A DNA stretch of 64,000 bases from Leptospira biflexa serovar Patoc strain 'Patoc 1 (Paris)' (lineage in GTDB: Bacteria > Spirochaetota > Leptospiria > Leptospirales > Leptospiraceae), in NCBI RefSeq assembly GCF_000017685.1, contig NC_010602.1, forward strand, positions 496,001 through 560,000. The letters run 5' to 3'. Position numbers and translations under genes: made by a program. Below the pieces are notes generated by a model. It was not told where the DNA came from, made no database searches, and worked only from the letters and a program-made list of their open reading frames with translations. Below, in pieces: positions 9,388-17,964 of the stretch; positions within the stretch are counted from its first letter, which is position 1; the number at the start of each line of letters is the position of its first letter.

Positions 9388-10457
9388 AACAAAAAATCAG
9401 TTTAGTTCTTGTTGCCTTTTTGGGATTGTTTCTTCTATTTTATTTAATGGAGGATCATCCAGAAAATATTTCCGAAACTAATTTTTGGAAAGAAGATTGG
9501 AAATCCATTCGTTACCAACCTCCAAAATCGGATTGGTGTGGGAATATGAATCCAAGTTTTGCAGAATATCCTATGGTGTTTCGAAAGATCCCTCGCGGAT
9601 GGAATGAACCTGCTTTGTATACCGTCACCACGATCAGTGAAAAAGGTTCTGTTTCCTATGAAGGAAATTACAATGTCAAAAATAGTTTTTCAGAACTAAG
9701 TGTTCTCAAAACAAAACTCATCGAAACTTCGACAGATGAAATTCAAAAAAACTATTGTTTGGGTGAAAATTCGCCTTCTTTAACTCTATCAGAGGAGAAT
9801 GGGGAGGAAATAGTTTTTGACACAAGCAAGCAGTTGTTATTTGGCAAAAAAATTGGATCAGATGAAGGGCGTATCTCTGTCCTCATAAACAATCAGATCA
9901 TTGCACCTTACCAGTATATCATTGAAAAATTCAGAACACCCGTGTCGAATTTCAGAGAAAAGATGTATGTAACAGTGAGTGAAGGTTTCATCAAGGAAAT
10001 CAAATTTATGGGACAAGGCATCACAGTTCAGGCCGAAAACAGAGCCAAAAAAAACCAATACAATGTATTTGTGAACGATTGGAGTCGGACAACGGGGGAA
10101 AGGATTGTTTTGCCACCTGATGTAGGGAACCAATGGGAAACAATCGTCAAAGGTTTAAAGGTAGAATTTTATCCTGATGAAGTTGGGGCTCCCCAGTTTC
10201 CAACACTCACAGAAAAGGTGAGTCCAGAAGCCATCCTTGATGCCAACCTTTCGAATGGAAACAAAGTCCGATTATCATTCTATCCGATTTGGGAATCTGA
10301 ATCGGGAAAATGGCGTCCTGTTTTAAGGCAATTCCCACCTCAATTTGAGGAGTCAGTCACTTGGATGAAAGAAGAATCCTTCCAAAATTTAGTGAATGCC
10401 GTCATGAAAGTGAAAAATGCTTCCCGATACGAGCGCCCCAACCAGAAAATCCAATAA
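9384..10457 (+). CDS. DUF4340-like envelope protein
   Basis: A 357-residue protein with one N-terminal membrane anchor (LVLVAFLGLFLLFYLM) and an extracytoplasmic domain. GldG-type operons often carry a DUF4340 protein at this point, and size and layout agree, but I rely more on context than on motifs. ATG at 9384 overlaps the stop of the preceding gene (ATGA), which fixes the start; upstream in-frame codons would run through the preceding gene. Confidence 0.7.
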   Translation: MKQKISLVLVAFLGLFLLFYLMEDHPENISETNFWKEDWKSIRYQPPKSDWCGNMNPSFAEYPMVFRKIPRGWNEPALYTVTTISEKGSVSYEGNYNVKNSFSELSVLKTKLIETSTDEIQKNYCLGENSPSLTLSEENGEEIVFDTSKQLLFGKKIGSDEGRISVLINNQIIAPYQYIIEKFRTPVSNFREKMYVTVSEGFIKEIKFMGQGITVQAENRAKKNQYNVFVNDWSRTTGERIVLPPDVGNQWETIVKGLKVEFYPDEVGAPQFPTLTEKVSPEAILDANLSNGNKVRLSFYPIWESESGKWRPVLRQFPPQFEESVTWMKEESFQNLVNAVMKVKNASRYERPNQKIQ

Positions 10458-11073
10458 GGTGCAAAAAGTTTCAACCATCGTTCAACGGACAGAGCTCATC
10501 CGTGACTTGTTTTATTCTCCCATGTCTGCCTTTGAATCCTACTTTCATAAAGCAGATTTGGGTGGTCGTGATTTGTGGCTTTCTCATTTACAACTGGCCT
10601 TATTGGCTCCACTCGCCAAACTCATTGGCAATTGCATTCAGATTTTGATTTTCAAAGTTTCCTTTGTCGAAGAAGAAACAAAACTCACATACACGCAAGG
10701 TGTAGGTACTGTTTTTGTATTTTATGTGGGTTTCTATTTTGTGGTTCGGCTTGTGGATAGTTTTCGAATGTACCACCAAATGCGAGACCGTACGAAAGAT
10801 TGGGAAGGACCAGAGCCCCATGTTTTTATCATTTCCTTTTTGGCTTTCACGGCAACTTCTGTATTTTGGATTTTTCCTGCACCAATCCCCTTATTCATGT
10901 TAGCTGTTGGTTTTTTGTATTCTTTACATTTATCTTATTTTTATTTATCAGTTCGCAGGGAATGGAGTTCGTTCGATTTTTTATTCTTTTTGATGAAAGT
11001 TGTCTTGTTCTTTTTGGTTCTGCTGTCGATTCCATTATTCCTTTATAACCTCGTTAGGACGGTACTCTTTTGA
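10417..11073 (+). CDS. Multi-pass membrane protein (Yip1-like)
   Basis: A protein of about 200-218 residues with four or five predicted membrane helices. The N-terminal [13 protein letters not shown] segment recalls Yip1-family membrane proteins, but no catalytic motif is visible. The start is uncertain. ATG at 10417 overlaps the preceding gene by 41 bases, whereas GTG at 10459 follows its stop directly and gives a 204-residue product. The stop overlaps the TTG start of mpl, so it belongs to the same operon. Function unknown. Confidence 0.65.
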   Translation: MLPDTSAPTRKSNKVQKVSTIVQRTELIRDLFYSPMSAFESYFHKADLGGRDLWLSHLQLALLAPLAKLIGNCIQILIFKVSFVEEETKLTYTQGVGTVFVFYVGFYFVVRLVDSFRMYHQMRDRTKDWEGPEPHVFIISFLAFTATSVFWIFPAPIPLFMLAVGFLYSLHLSYFYLSVRREWSSFDFLFFLMKVVLFFLVLLSIPLFLYNLVRTVLF

Positions 11074-12464
11074 AGATCTTTTTGGTAGGAATTGGTGGGA
11101 TTGCCATGGGCAATTTAGCCTATATGTTGAAACAACAAGGTCATGAAGTATCTGGTTCAGACCAAAACCTATACCCACCGATGTCTGATAAATTGTTAGA
11201 GTGGGGTCTTTCACCTAAGTCTGGTTATCGTAAAGAAAATGTGAAAGGTGCAGACCTTGTCATCATTGGAAATGCGATCTCACGTGGGAATCCTGAAGTC
11301 GAAGAAGTTTTGAATACGGGAATTGAATACATGAGTATGGCAGAAGCGATTGGACATTTTTTCCTCAAAGGGAAAAAACCAATCGTGATCTCAGGAACCC
11401 ATGGCAAAACCACCACTACCTTTCTGACTCATTGGATTTTGGAATCGATTGGACTGAGACCAGGTCTTTTTGTAGGTGGAATCCGTAAGGATGGATTTCC
11501 TGGATTTGCTCTAGGTGAAGGGGATTATTTTGTGATTGAAGGGGATGAATATGATTCTGCTTTCTTTGATAAAAGTTCCAAGTTTTTACATTACAGACCC
11601 TATTACCTGGTGATGAATGCACTTGACTTTGACCATGCTGACATCTTTGCCAATTTGGATGCGATTAAAGTCATGTTCAAACGGCTGTTAAATTTAGTTC
11701 CGAGTCGTGGAAAGGTATTTTATTGGAAAGGCTCCAAAAATTTAAACGATATCACAAAAGACTACCAGCACGCTCCCTTGGAAACCTTTGAACTAGGTGA
11801 TAAAAATTCCATTTTTAAATATGAAAAAGGAATTTTAACGGAGATCCGCACAAAGGCGAAACTCAAACCATCTCTCATCGGGTCACATAACTATCGTAAT
11901 GTGGAAGTCGCCGTGCGAGTGTGCCTAGAAATTGCTCCCCAAAAACGAAAAGAAATTTTGGAAGCCGTGGAATCCTTTCCTGGTGTGAAACGGAGACAAG
12001 AAAACCTTTATGTTTCCGAAACCAGTTTACTTGTGGAAGACTTTGCCCACCACCCAGTAGCCATCCAAGAAACGATCAAAGCCCACAAAGAAGCTTACCC
12101 TGGTTACAAAATCATCGCTTTATTCGAACCGAGGAGTGCCACCTCACATAGAAATGTCTTCCAAGATGATTTTGCAAAGTGTTTCAAAGGAAGTGATGTC
12201 AGCATCGTCACCGAAGTGTACCAGGTGGATAAAGTGAGTAAGTCACTTCGTCTCAATGTCAAAAAATTGGTAAAAGACATCAAAACCAATACCAAAAAAG
12301 AATCGATCTATGCTTCCACACCAAAAGAGATTCCTTCCCTTTTAAAAAAGATATTACCCAAATACAAAAAAGAAAAGCTCATCATCCTTGCCATGTCCAA
12401 TGGTGCCTTTGGTGGGATTTATTCTGAATTAAAATCCTTAATGGAAACACGAGAATCACTATGA
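11070..12464 (+). CDS. mpl: UDP-N-acetylmuramate:murein tripeptide ligase Mpl
   Basis: A 464-residue Mur-ligase family enzyme. It has an N-terminal Rossmann start ([17 protein letters not shown]), the ATP-binding loop [10 protein letters not shown] and the central-domain segments [20 protein letters not shown] and DFDHADIF. It joins recycled L-Ala-gamma-D-Glu-meso-DAP to UDP-MurNAc, returning old wall peptide to peptidoglycan synthesis. It starts with TTG inside a TTGA overlap with the preceding stop; no in-frame ATG near it would keep the Rossmann strand. MurC is the main alternative, but the [29 protein letters not shown] pattern and length favour Mpl. Confidence 0.88.
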   Translation: MKIFLVGIGGIAMGNLAYMLKQQGHEVSGSDQNLYPPMSDKLLEWGLSPKSGYRKENVKGADLVIIGNAISRGNPEVEEVLNTGIEYMSMAEAIGHFFLKGKKPIVISGTHGKTTTTFLTHWILESIGLRPGLFVGGIRKDGFPGFALGEGDYFVIEGDEYDSAFFDKSSKFLHYRPYYLVMNALDFDHADIFANLDAIKVMFKRLLNLVPSRGKVFYWKGSKNLNDITKDYQHAPLETFELGDKNSIFKYEKGILTEIRTKAKLKPSLIGSHNYRNVEVAVRVCLEIAPQKRKEILEAVESFPGVKRRQENLYVSETSLLVEDFAHHPVAIQETIKAHKEAYPGYKIIALFEPRSATSHRNVFQDDFAKCFKGSDVSIVTEVYQVDKVSKSLRLNVKKLVKDIKTNTKKESIYASTPKEIPSLLKKILPKYKKEKLIILAMSNGAFGGIYSELKSLMETRESL

Positions 12465-13486
12465 GCCTATCCCAAGAAATTGTATCTTTAGTCAAAGAGG
12501 CAGAAACTGTATTAAGTTCTGCAACCACTGAACAAGAATTAGATGCTCTAAAAAACCAGTTCCTTGGTAAAAAAGGAAAACTTACCTCTGTCCTGAAGGG
12601 CCTTGCTTCCCTCACAGTCGAAGAAAAAAAGACGGTTGGGAAAGAGGCAAATGAAGCCCAAACAAAACTGGAACAATTTGTCGAAGCCAAACGGACGATT
12701 CTCAAAGAAAGTTTTTATGAAAACCAATTGGGAAAAGAATCCTTCGATACCCTTCGTCCACTTCCCAAAAAAGAAAGAGGAAGTTTGCATCCCATTTCCC
12801 AAATCCAATACGAGATTGAAGATATTTTTACCTCTATGGGTTTTTCTGTGATGGATGGCCCGGAAGTGGAAACCGATGAAAACAATTTTGGTGCCTTAAA
12901 CTTTACCGAAGACCATCCCGCACGGGACATGCAAGATACGTTTTATACGGTGGATGGCAATTTACTTAGGACTCACACATCCGCCATCCAAGTGCGCGCT
13001 TTACGAAAACTAAAACCACCGTTTCGTATCATTGCTCCAGGCCGTGTGTTCCGGTATGAAGAAGTGGACGCCTCGCATGAAAATACTTTCTACCAAGTGG
13101 AAGGCATGGTTGTGGGCGAAAACATTTCTGTTGCCCATTTGATATACACAATGGAGACACTTTTATCACGAGTGTTCCGAAAAGAAATCAAAACAAGACT
13201 GCGTCCAGGATACTTTCCGTTTGTGGAACCAGGCTTTGAGCTGGATATCAATTGTCTTGTTTGCAGTGGAGACGGGTGTAGTGTTTGCAAACAATCAGGA
13301 TGGCTCGAACTCCTTCCTTGTGGACTCGTCCATCCCAATGTCTTAGAAGCCGCTGGCCTCGACTCCAAAAAGTGGACAGGTTTTGCCTTTGGACTTGGCC
13401 TTGACCGTTTGGTGATGATGCGTTACGGCATCCACGACATCCGTTATTTCCAATCTGGGAATTTACGTTTTTTGAAACAGTTTTAA
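12461..13486 (+). CDS. pheS: Phenylalanyl-tRNA synthetase alpha subunit
   Basis: A 341-residue class II synthetase subunit. An N-terminal coiled-coil arm (residues 1-90) contacts tRNA. The catalytic core contains motif 2 ([19 protein letters not shown]) and motif 3 ([18 protein letters not shown]). A cysteine cluster ([17 protein letters not shown]) lies in the catalytic region. It charges tRNA-Phe together with PheT. pheT is not next to it here; the next gene is convergent. It overlaps mpl by ATGA and closes the operon. Confidence 0.96.
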   Translation: MSLSQEIVSLVKEAETVLSSATTEQELDALKNQFLGKKGKLTSVLKGLASLTVEEKKTVGKEANEAQTKLEQFVEAKRTILKESFYENQLGKESFDTLRPLPKKERGSLHPISQIQYEIEDIFTSMGFSVMDGPEVETDENNFGALNFTEDHPARDMQDTFYTVDGNLLRTHTSAIQVRALRKLKPPFRIIAPGRVFRYEEVDASHENTFYQVEGMVVGENISVAHLIYTMETLLSRVFRKEIKTRLRPGYFPFVEPGFELDINCLVCSGDGCSVCKQSGWLELLPCGLVHPNVLEAAGLDSKKWTGFAFGLGLDRLVMMRYGIHDIRYFQSGNLRFLKQF

Positions 13487-13492
13487 TTGAGA

Positions 13493-13519
13493 AGCCAAAC
13501 AAGGAACCCTTGTTTGGCT
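13493..13519. terminator. Perfect 12-bp hairpin between convergent genes
   Basis: AGCCAAACAAGG and CCTTGTTTGGCT form a perfect 12-bp stem with a 3-base AAC loop. It sits 6 bases past the pheS stop and just before the end of the convergent thiolase-like gene. A two-way terminator is the likely role, although neither flank has a clear T-run. Confidence 0.6.
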
Positions 13520-13529
13520 GGCTTGTATC

Positions 13530-15059
13530 TTAACCCAATACAACTGCTTGGATTTTTCCATCGATGATTTGGAATTCGACTTTGGTTTTTCCCAGTTCCA
13601 AACCATCCTTCGTTACAATTTCCTTTCCTTCTTTGTCGTAGAGGTTCGTGAGAGCCATCTCGCCATTCTCTTTCGTGGAACAAATGATGAGGTAAGGTGG
13701 TTTTTTTTCACCCCCAGGATTGAAATAAATCGTCGTTGCGGAAAGAATCGTGGCATGTTCCTTCTCTTTTGGACTGGGAACATTCACTTCCAATGGTTTT
13801 AATTCCATTGTTTCTTTCGAGTCCCTTTCTGTTTTGTCTTTGGCAAACAGGATCACGGAATTGATGCTATCAATCCCACCATTACCTCCAAGCAAACTCA
13901 CCTTAGGTGGTTCACTCAATACTTTGGGAATGGGATGGACCGAAAGTCCATATTGGCTCGCGATGTCCACAAGGCCAGTTGCCCCAGAGATGGCCATGGC
14001 CGCTTGGTAATTCAAAATCCCACCACCTAAATTGATGGGGATCTCTTTCGTTCCATTGGAGATCTTTCCTTTGCGAAGTGCATTCGCTGTTTCTTTTGGT
14101 GACACCCCAAAATAAAGTGAGGCTTCATGGATGACCATCCCTGTAAAACAATCGTAAATCCAAGCATAGTCAATTTCTGACCGATTGATCCCACTCGAAG
14201 CGACGGCCCTTTCACAAGCAAGACCTGCAGGACTTTTTAAATCCTTTTTTTGGATGAGGTATTCGGCATGGGCACTGTGACCCGAACCAATTACATAGAT
14301 GTGTTTGGCATCAGCCTTAATCACTTTTTTATCGATTAACTTCTGTTTCATGAACTCTGATGTGATGAGGGTGGCAAAGCCATGGTCAGTGACAATGGCA
14401 ATCATGGGAGTGCTATACACACCAGATAAAGGTTTTTGTAATTGTTTCTCCACCATTGGTTTTTGGTATTGGAAGGCACGCGGATTGGTTTCGGCAAGGG
14501 TTCGGAAGTGTTTTGTAATCACTTCTAAGTCATCACTTGTCACACCTGTATCAAACATCATTCGTTCACATAACAAGGAGTAGAGGCCAATGAGGGTTGC
14601 CCCATACGGCATCTCCCAGTCTTTATGGCAAACAGTGGCAGTGAGTCGTTTTAGATCTGAGACTTGTCTGAATACGGATTTGGGAATGTCAGCCGCGGCC
14701 ACAAGCACGACCGCATAGGGATTGGCTTTTACAATGGTATAGGCTTGTTGAATGGCACCACCGACACTGGCTCCACCCAAATCTACGGTATGGCAGGCAA
14801 GACCACCAAATCCCATATCATTTGCATCTTTAATGGTAAACCCATAGCCTTCTCTGCCAAGTGACTGTGCTTCCACGGATACAAAATCAGTGAGGTAAGG
14901 TTTGATCTTTTCCCGATCGGTTCCGAGGAATCCAAATAGTTTGTCTACGGATGAAAAAAGTAAGGAATGGTATTTCTCAAGAGGGGAGAGGTTTTTGTAA
15001 ACTTCCGCATCAAATTCTGATTCAATGGTGTCGCAAACACCAAGTAAAATAGGGTCCAT
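13530..15059 (-). CDS. Thiolase-like protein, atypical
   Basis: A 509-residue thiolase-fold protein. An SCP2-thiolase-like N-terminal half has a probable nucleophile Cys 89 in GLACHTVDLGGASVGGAI. Later come VTDHGFATLI, GSGHSAHAEYL and AWIYDCFTGM. The usual GHPxGxSGxR loop with the catalytic His is replaced by GGGILNYQAAMAISGATGL, so ordinary thiolytic or condensing activity is doubtful. About 75 C-terminal residues (beta-rich, from ATILSATTIYFNPGG) look like an added DUF35/OB-type domain. Acetyl-CoA acetyltransferase is the likely automated name. It lies 15 bases before three unknown genes on the same strand. Confidence 0.75.
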   Translation of the reverse strand: MDPILLGVCDTIESEFDAEVYKNLSPLEKYHSLLFSSVDKLFGFLGTDREKIKPYLTDFVSVEAQSLGREGYGFTIKDANDMGFGGLACHTVDLGGASVGGAIQQAYTIVKANPYAVVLVAAADIPKSVFRQVSDLKRLTATVCHKDWEMPYGATLIGLYSLLCERMMFDTGVTSDDLEVITKHFRTLAETNPRAFQYQKPMVEKQLQKPLSGVYSTPMIAIVTDHGFATLITSEFMKQKLIDKKVIKADAKHIYVIGSGHSAHAEYLIQKKDLKSPAGLACERAVASSGINRSEIDYAWIYDCFTGMVIHEASLYFGVSPKETANALRKGKISNGTKEIPINLGGGILNYQAAMAISGATGLVDIASQYGLSVHPIPKVLSEPPKVSLLGGNGGIDSINSVILFAKDKTERDSKETMELKPLEVNVPSPKEKEHATILSATTIYFNPGGEKKPPYLIICSTKENGEMALTNLYDKEGKEIVTKDGLELGKTKVEFQIIDGKIQAVVLG

Positions 15060-15074
15060 GATGCCACATTTGAA

Positions 15075-15869
15075 TCAACCTTCGATATTCATCAACGCAT
15101 TCATTCGAAAATCTTGTATGATTTGTTTGCAGCGTTCAGTGATCCGATTCAAACTTTCACCAAACTTTTTCCCGTTGTAAGCATTAAACGAATTGGGATA
15201 TTCTTTTTCGTTTACTTGGACAATCATATCTGGGTTAATTCTATTTTTAGCTGTAAGATCTTGGACTGCCACAATGATGTTTTTTAAAGCAATACAACCA
15301 TCTTTTAATAGATTTTGTGAAGCCTTTTCAATCACGATGGCATTACCATTGGCGTCTAACAAGGTTTTCATGAACTCTTGCATTTTCATAGACGGAAGGC
15401 CACGCCGAGTGAGTCCAATTCGTTCCACTTGTAAAACAGCATCTTGAAGATAGGAATATTCTGGAGTTCCCTTAAAAACATAAATGAGAACGGGAAGTTC
15501 CATTTCCGTAAAATCCAACATGGCACCGTAAAAGTAACGAGTTTCTAGTTTTGCCAATGGGTGGAAATCAACCTTTTTGTAATTGGCCAATCTTTCAATC
15601 GACTCATCCATAATTCGGTTAAGGGTTTGGGCTTTTGCTGCTTCTTTTTTCGCAGCAAGTTCTTGGAACTTCGATTTGAGTTGTTCTAAAAATGTCACTT
15701 CTTCTGTGAGAAACTTTGTGATGTTCCCACGAAGTTTTAAAACTTGGATGTAACGTTGTTCGAACCCAGTTTGGTCAAATGCCTTTGGATTGAGTTTCCC
15801 GTGTTCTTTGTATTCCGATCGTATTTTTTCTAAGATTGCTTTTGTTTCTGCTTCCGACAGTTCTTTCAT
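15075..15869 (-). CDS. Hypothetical, helical cytoplasmic protein
   Basis: A 264-residue protein with no signal peptide or membrane segment and no family I recognise. The first 110 residues are helical and charged, with a likely coiled coil (TFLEQLKSKFQELAAKKEAA). The rest looks mixed alpha/beta. It overlaps the upstream gene by ATGA and is the third gene of an overlapping trio of unknowns, so it probably works with those products. Confidence 0.8.
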   Translation of the reverse strand: MKELSEAETKAILEKIRSEYKEHGKLNPKAFDQTGFEQRYIQVLKLRGNITKFLTEEVTFLEQLKSKFQELAAKKEAAKAQTLNRIMDESIERLANYKKVDFHPLAKLETRYFYGAMLDFTEMELPVLIYVFKGTPEYSYLQDAVLQVERIGLTRRGLPSMKMQEFMKTLLDANGNAIVIEKASQNLLKDGCIALKNIIVAVQDLTAKNRINPDMIVQVNEKEYPNSFNAYNGKKFGESLNRITERCKQIIQDFRMNALMNIEG

Positions 15870-17005
15870 TTCGATTGTTTCCAGTGTTCAATTTCCAAAA
15901 TGGTTTTATCTAAGTCCTGTGCAAAATAGAGTGAGGCATTTTTCGCATCCACAAACATCAGTTGGTTTGCATATTGTAATTGTTTGACTTGAATTTCATT
16001 TTTGAGATTCAAAATATTCAATAGTTGCAAACTCAATTTTTTTAGATCTTTGATGATCACATCTGTATGTCTTTGCATCTCAAACAAATGTAAATGATTC
16101 AACTTTTCTTTGTCTGATTCAATTAGCTTCATCTCTTCGCGTTTTTCCACAGGCGATTTGGAAATGTAATAAGTGATTGGACGAGGATATGACGTCATTT
16201 CTTTATGAAGATCGATCATTTTATCGATGGCTTCAAAAACTGTTGCATCAATTTCTCTCGAAAAATTCCCCACTATGTTTTTGTTTTCAGAAGGGTCCCC
16301 TGTGAGTTCAAAAATCCGTGAGGATTGTAGATTACGAATGATGGCCGTGATCCTTTCTCTATATGTGGCAATGATCTTTAAAAAATCATCGATCCTTTGT
16401 TGGGCCGTTTTTTCGCCTGTCCCTTCTTCGAGTCGTGTATTGGCTGTGATTTGAGACGGGTCTTCTTCTTCCTCAGGTTTTGTTGGTTCTGGAGTGTTCA
16501 AAAGACCATCATGGGAAATACGTACTTCTGCTTTAGGAGGAGTTTCCCCGTCAAAAATATCTAGATCCACATCTTCTCGCATGAGATTTTCTTCCTCAAC
16601 GGAAGAATGAGTTTCATTGAGAATCTCCAATGGAGTTGCCGATTTTTCAGGCGAGGTCGTTAGCTTCGGATCTGGGGCAGAAATTAATTTCCCGAGTATG
16701 GGATTGGACCTAAGGTCTTCTGAGATGATGGGTGGAGGGAGAGGAGTCTCTCTGGTACTAGAATCCTTGGAATTCAATTCTTCCTTGGAAATGATTGTTT
16801 GGTGGTGAGGGACAAGTTCAAAATGATTGCCCACTAGTTTTAAAATTTCAATTCTACGGATTTCTTTATTGAATCTTAGGGCATAACGGTTGTTATCCTT
16901 GTCGATATACCGTTGTTGGATTTGCGAGATGGATAATTTGATGGGGTCAATCTCTTCGATCGAATCAATTTTGATATAATGATATTTTGATTTATCCGGG
17001 GTCAC
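15866..17005 (-). CDS. Hypothetical protein with disordered linker
   Basis: A 379-residue protein with three visible parts. A conserved-looking N-terminal 70 residues (HYIKIDSIEEIDPIKLSI, IRRIEILKLVGNHFELVP) may form a small beta domain. A Pro/Glu/Ser-rich linker of about 130 residues follows. The C-terminal half is strongly helical. No membrane segment or catalytic motif is visible and I do not recognise the family. It overlaps both neighbours by ATGA. Confidence 0.8.
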   Translation of the reverse strand: MTPDKSKYHYIKIDSIEEIDPIKLSISQIQQRYIDKDNNRYALRFNKEIRRIEILKLVGNHFELVPHHQTIISKEELNSKDSSTRETPLPPPIISEDLRSNPILGKLISAPDPKLTTSPEKSATPLEILNETHSSVEEENLMREDVDLDIFDGETPPKAEVRISHDGLLNTPEPTKPEEEEDPSQITANTRLEEGTGEKTAQQRIDDFLKIIATYRERITAIIRNLQSSRIFELTGDPSENKNIVGNFSREIDATVFEAIDKMIDLHKEMTSYPRPITYYISKSPVEKREEMKLIESDKEKLNHLHLFEMQRHTDVIIKDLKKLSLQLLNILNLKNEIQVKQLQYANQLMFVDAKNASLYFAQDLDKTILEIEHWKQSK

Positions 17006-17286
17006 AGTCGCAAAATTTCCAACAAAGCTTCTGTGAAAGCATATGAGAGTAATACGTTCGGGTCAACTTCCTTCTCCCTTGAAATCAAACTTAATGTAAA
17101 AAAATCATAACGAGAGAGTTCTAACCTTTCATAATGGCCAGACTCTCCTTTTGGATAGGTTCCAGGGTCCATTCCCTCTAGTTTTAGCGATAAGATAGCC
17201 ATTTTTATGACAAGACCCAGGTCTAGGTGTCGCTCCTTCAAAATTTCATAGAGCTCGGAATCAATCCAAATGAGTGCAGAAAACAT
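17002..17286 (-). CDS. Small hypothetical protein
   Basis: A 94-residue acidic, helical protein with no signal peptide. It is the first gene of the minus-strand trio, overlapping the next by ATGA, and divergent from rpsT across a 120-base gap. Family not recognised. The overlap and its position as promoter-proximal gene support it being real. Confidence 0.72.
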   Translation of the reverse strand: MFSALIWIDSELYEILKERHLDLGLVIKMAILSLKLEGMDPGTYPKGESGHYERLELSRYDFFTLSLISREKEVDPNVLLSYAFTEALLEILRL

Positions 17287-17349
17287 AAAACCCTCTCACA
17301 GAAGGGGTCAAAGACTCAGGTTTTGGTTCTCATTTTTTTCTCTTTCGCC

Positions 17350-17379
17350 TTGACCGGCAGAGTGGTACTCAAAAGATAA
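17350..17379 (+). promoter_or_regulatory. Possible sigma-70 type promoter for rpsT
   Basis: TTGACC at 17350-17355 is five-of-six to the -35 consensus. AAGATA/AGATAA lies 17-18 bases later as a weak -10. It is well placed, about 28 bases before the rpsT start. Confidence 0.35.
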
Positions 17380-17406
17380 GTAAAAATTCCTCATAGGGGA
17401 CATTCC

Positions 17407-17682
17407 TTGGCTAATTTAAAATCATCTAAAAAAGACATCCGTAGAACCGCTCGTAGAAAAGAGCGAAATGGGGAAGACCGTACTGAATTACGCACATACG
17501 CACGTCTTCTCATCAAAGCCATCAAATCTGGCGACAAAACGGAAGCATTGACTGTTTTTTCTAAACTATCTTCTAAATTGGACAGAGCTGCGAAAACAAA
17601 ACTCATCCACAAAAAAAATGCAGATCGTAAAAAATCCCGCATGGCACTTCGCATCAACTCAATTGAGGCAAAAGCCGCCTAA
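17407..17682 (+). CDS. rpsT: 30S ribosomal protein S20 (UUG start)
   Basis: A 91-residue basic protein with the typical S20 opening (MANLKSSKKDIRRTARRKER) and C-terminal KKSRMALRINSIEAKAA. It binds 16S rRNA early in 30S assembly. The start is TTG at 17407: no in-frame ATG precedes the conserved N-terminus, and AGGGGA lies at the right distance upstream. Escherichia coli rpsT also starts with UUG, which is tied to its autoregulation, so the same control is possible here. A clear terminator follows. Confidence 0.96.
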   Translation: MANLKSSKKDIRRTARRKERNGEDRTELRTYARLLIKAIKSGDKTEALTVFSKLSSKLDRAAKTKLIHKKNADRKKSRMALRINSIEAKAA

Positions 17683-17707
17683 CATTTGCTTTTAGCACCT
17701 TGGAATG

Positions 17708-17734
17708 AGGCCACCATCGTGTGGCCTTTTTTAT
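17708..17734 (+). terminator. Rho-independent terminator after rpsT
   Basis: A stem AGGCCAC/GTGGCCT with a 6-base loop is followed by a run of seven Ts. It ends the rpsT transcript before the tRNA gene. Confidence 0.88.
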
Positions 17735-17786
17735 TTCTAATTCTCATTTACAGATTTCAGAGCTCCCCTACATTGGTCATAACAAC

Positions 17787-17859
17787 GGGCGATTAGCTCA
17801 GCTGGGAGAGCAGCTGCCTTACAAGCAGCGGGTCGGCAGTTCAATCCTGTCATCGCCCA
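17787..17859 (+). tRNA. tRNA-Val (UAC anticodon)
   Basis: A full cloverleaf of 73 bases. The acceptor pairs are GGGCGAT/ATCGCCC, the D arm is GCTC/GAGC, the anticodon arm is GCTGC-CTTACAA-GCAGC and the T arm contains TTCAATC. The anticodon TAC reads Val GUA/GUG. CCA is not encoded after discriminator A and must be added. It lies alone between rpsT and the glmM-like gene. Confidence 0.95.
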
Positions 17860-17964
17860 AACCGTTTTACTTCAAATCTATTTTTTATTTCCTCCTCTCT
17901 GATACTTCACATAAAGTAAAAAGATAGACTTACAGTGCGAATCCAAGAACCTTGATCGTATTGT

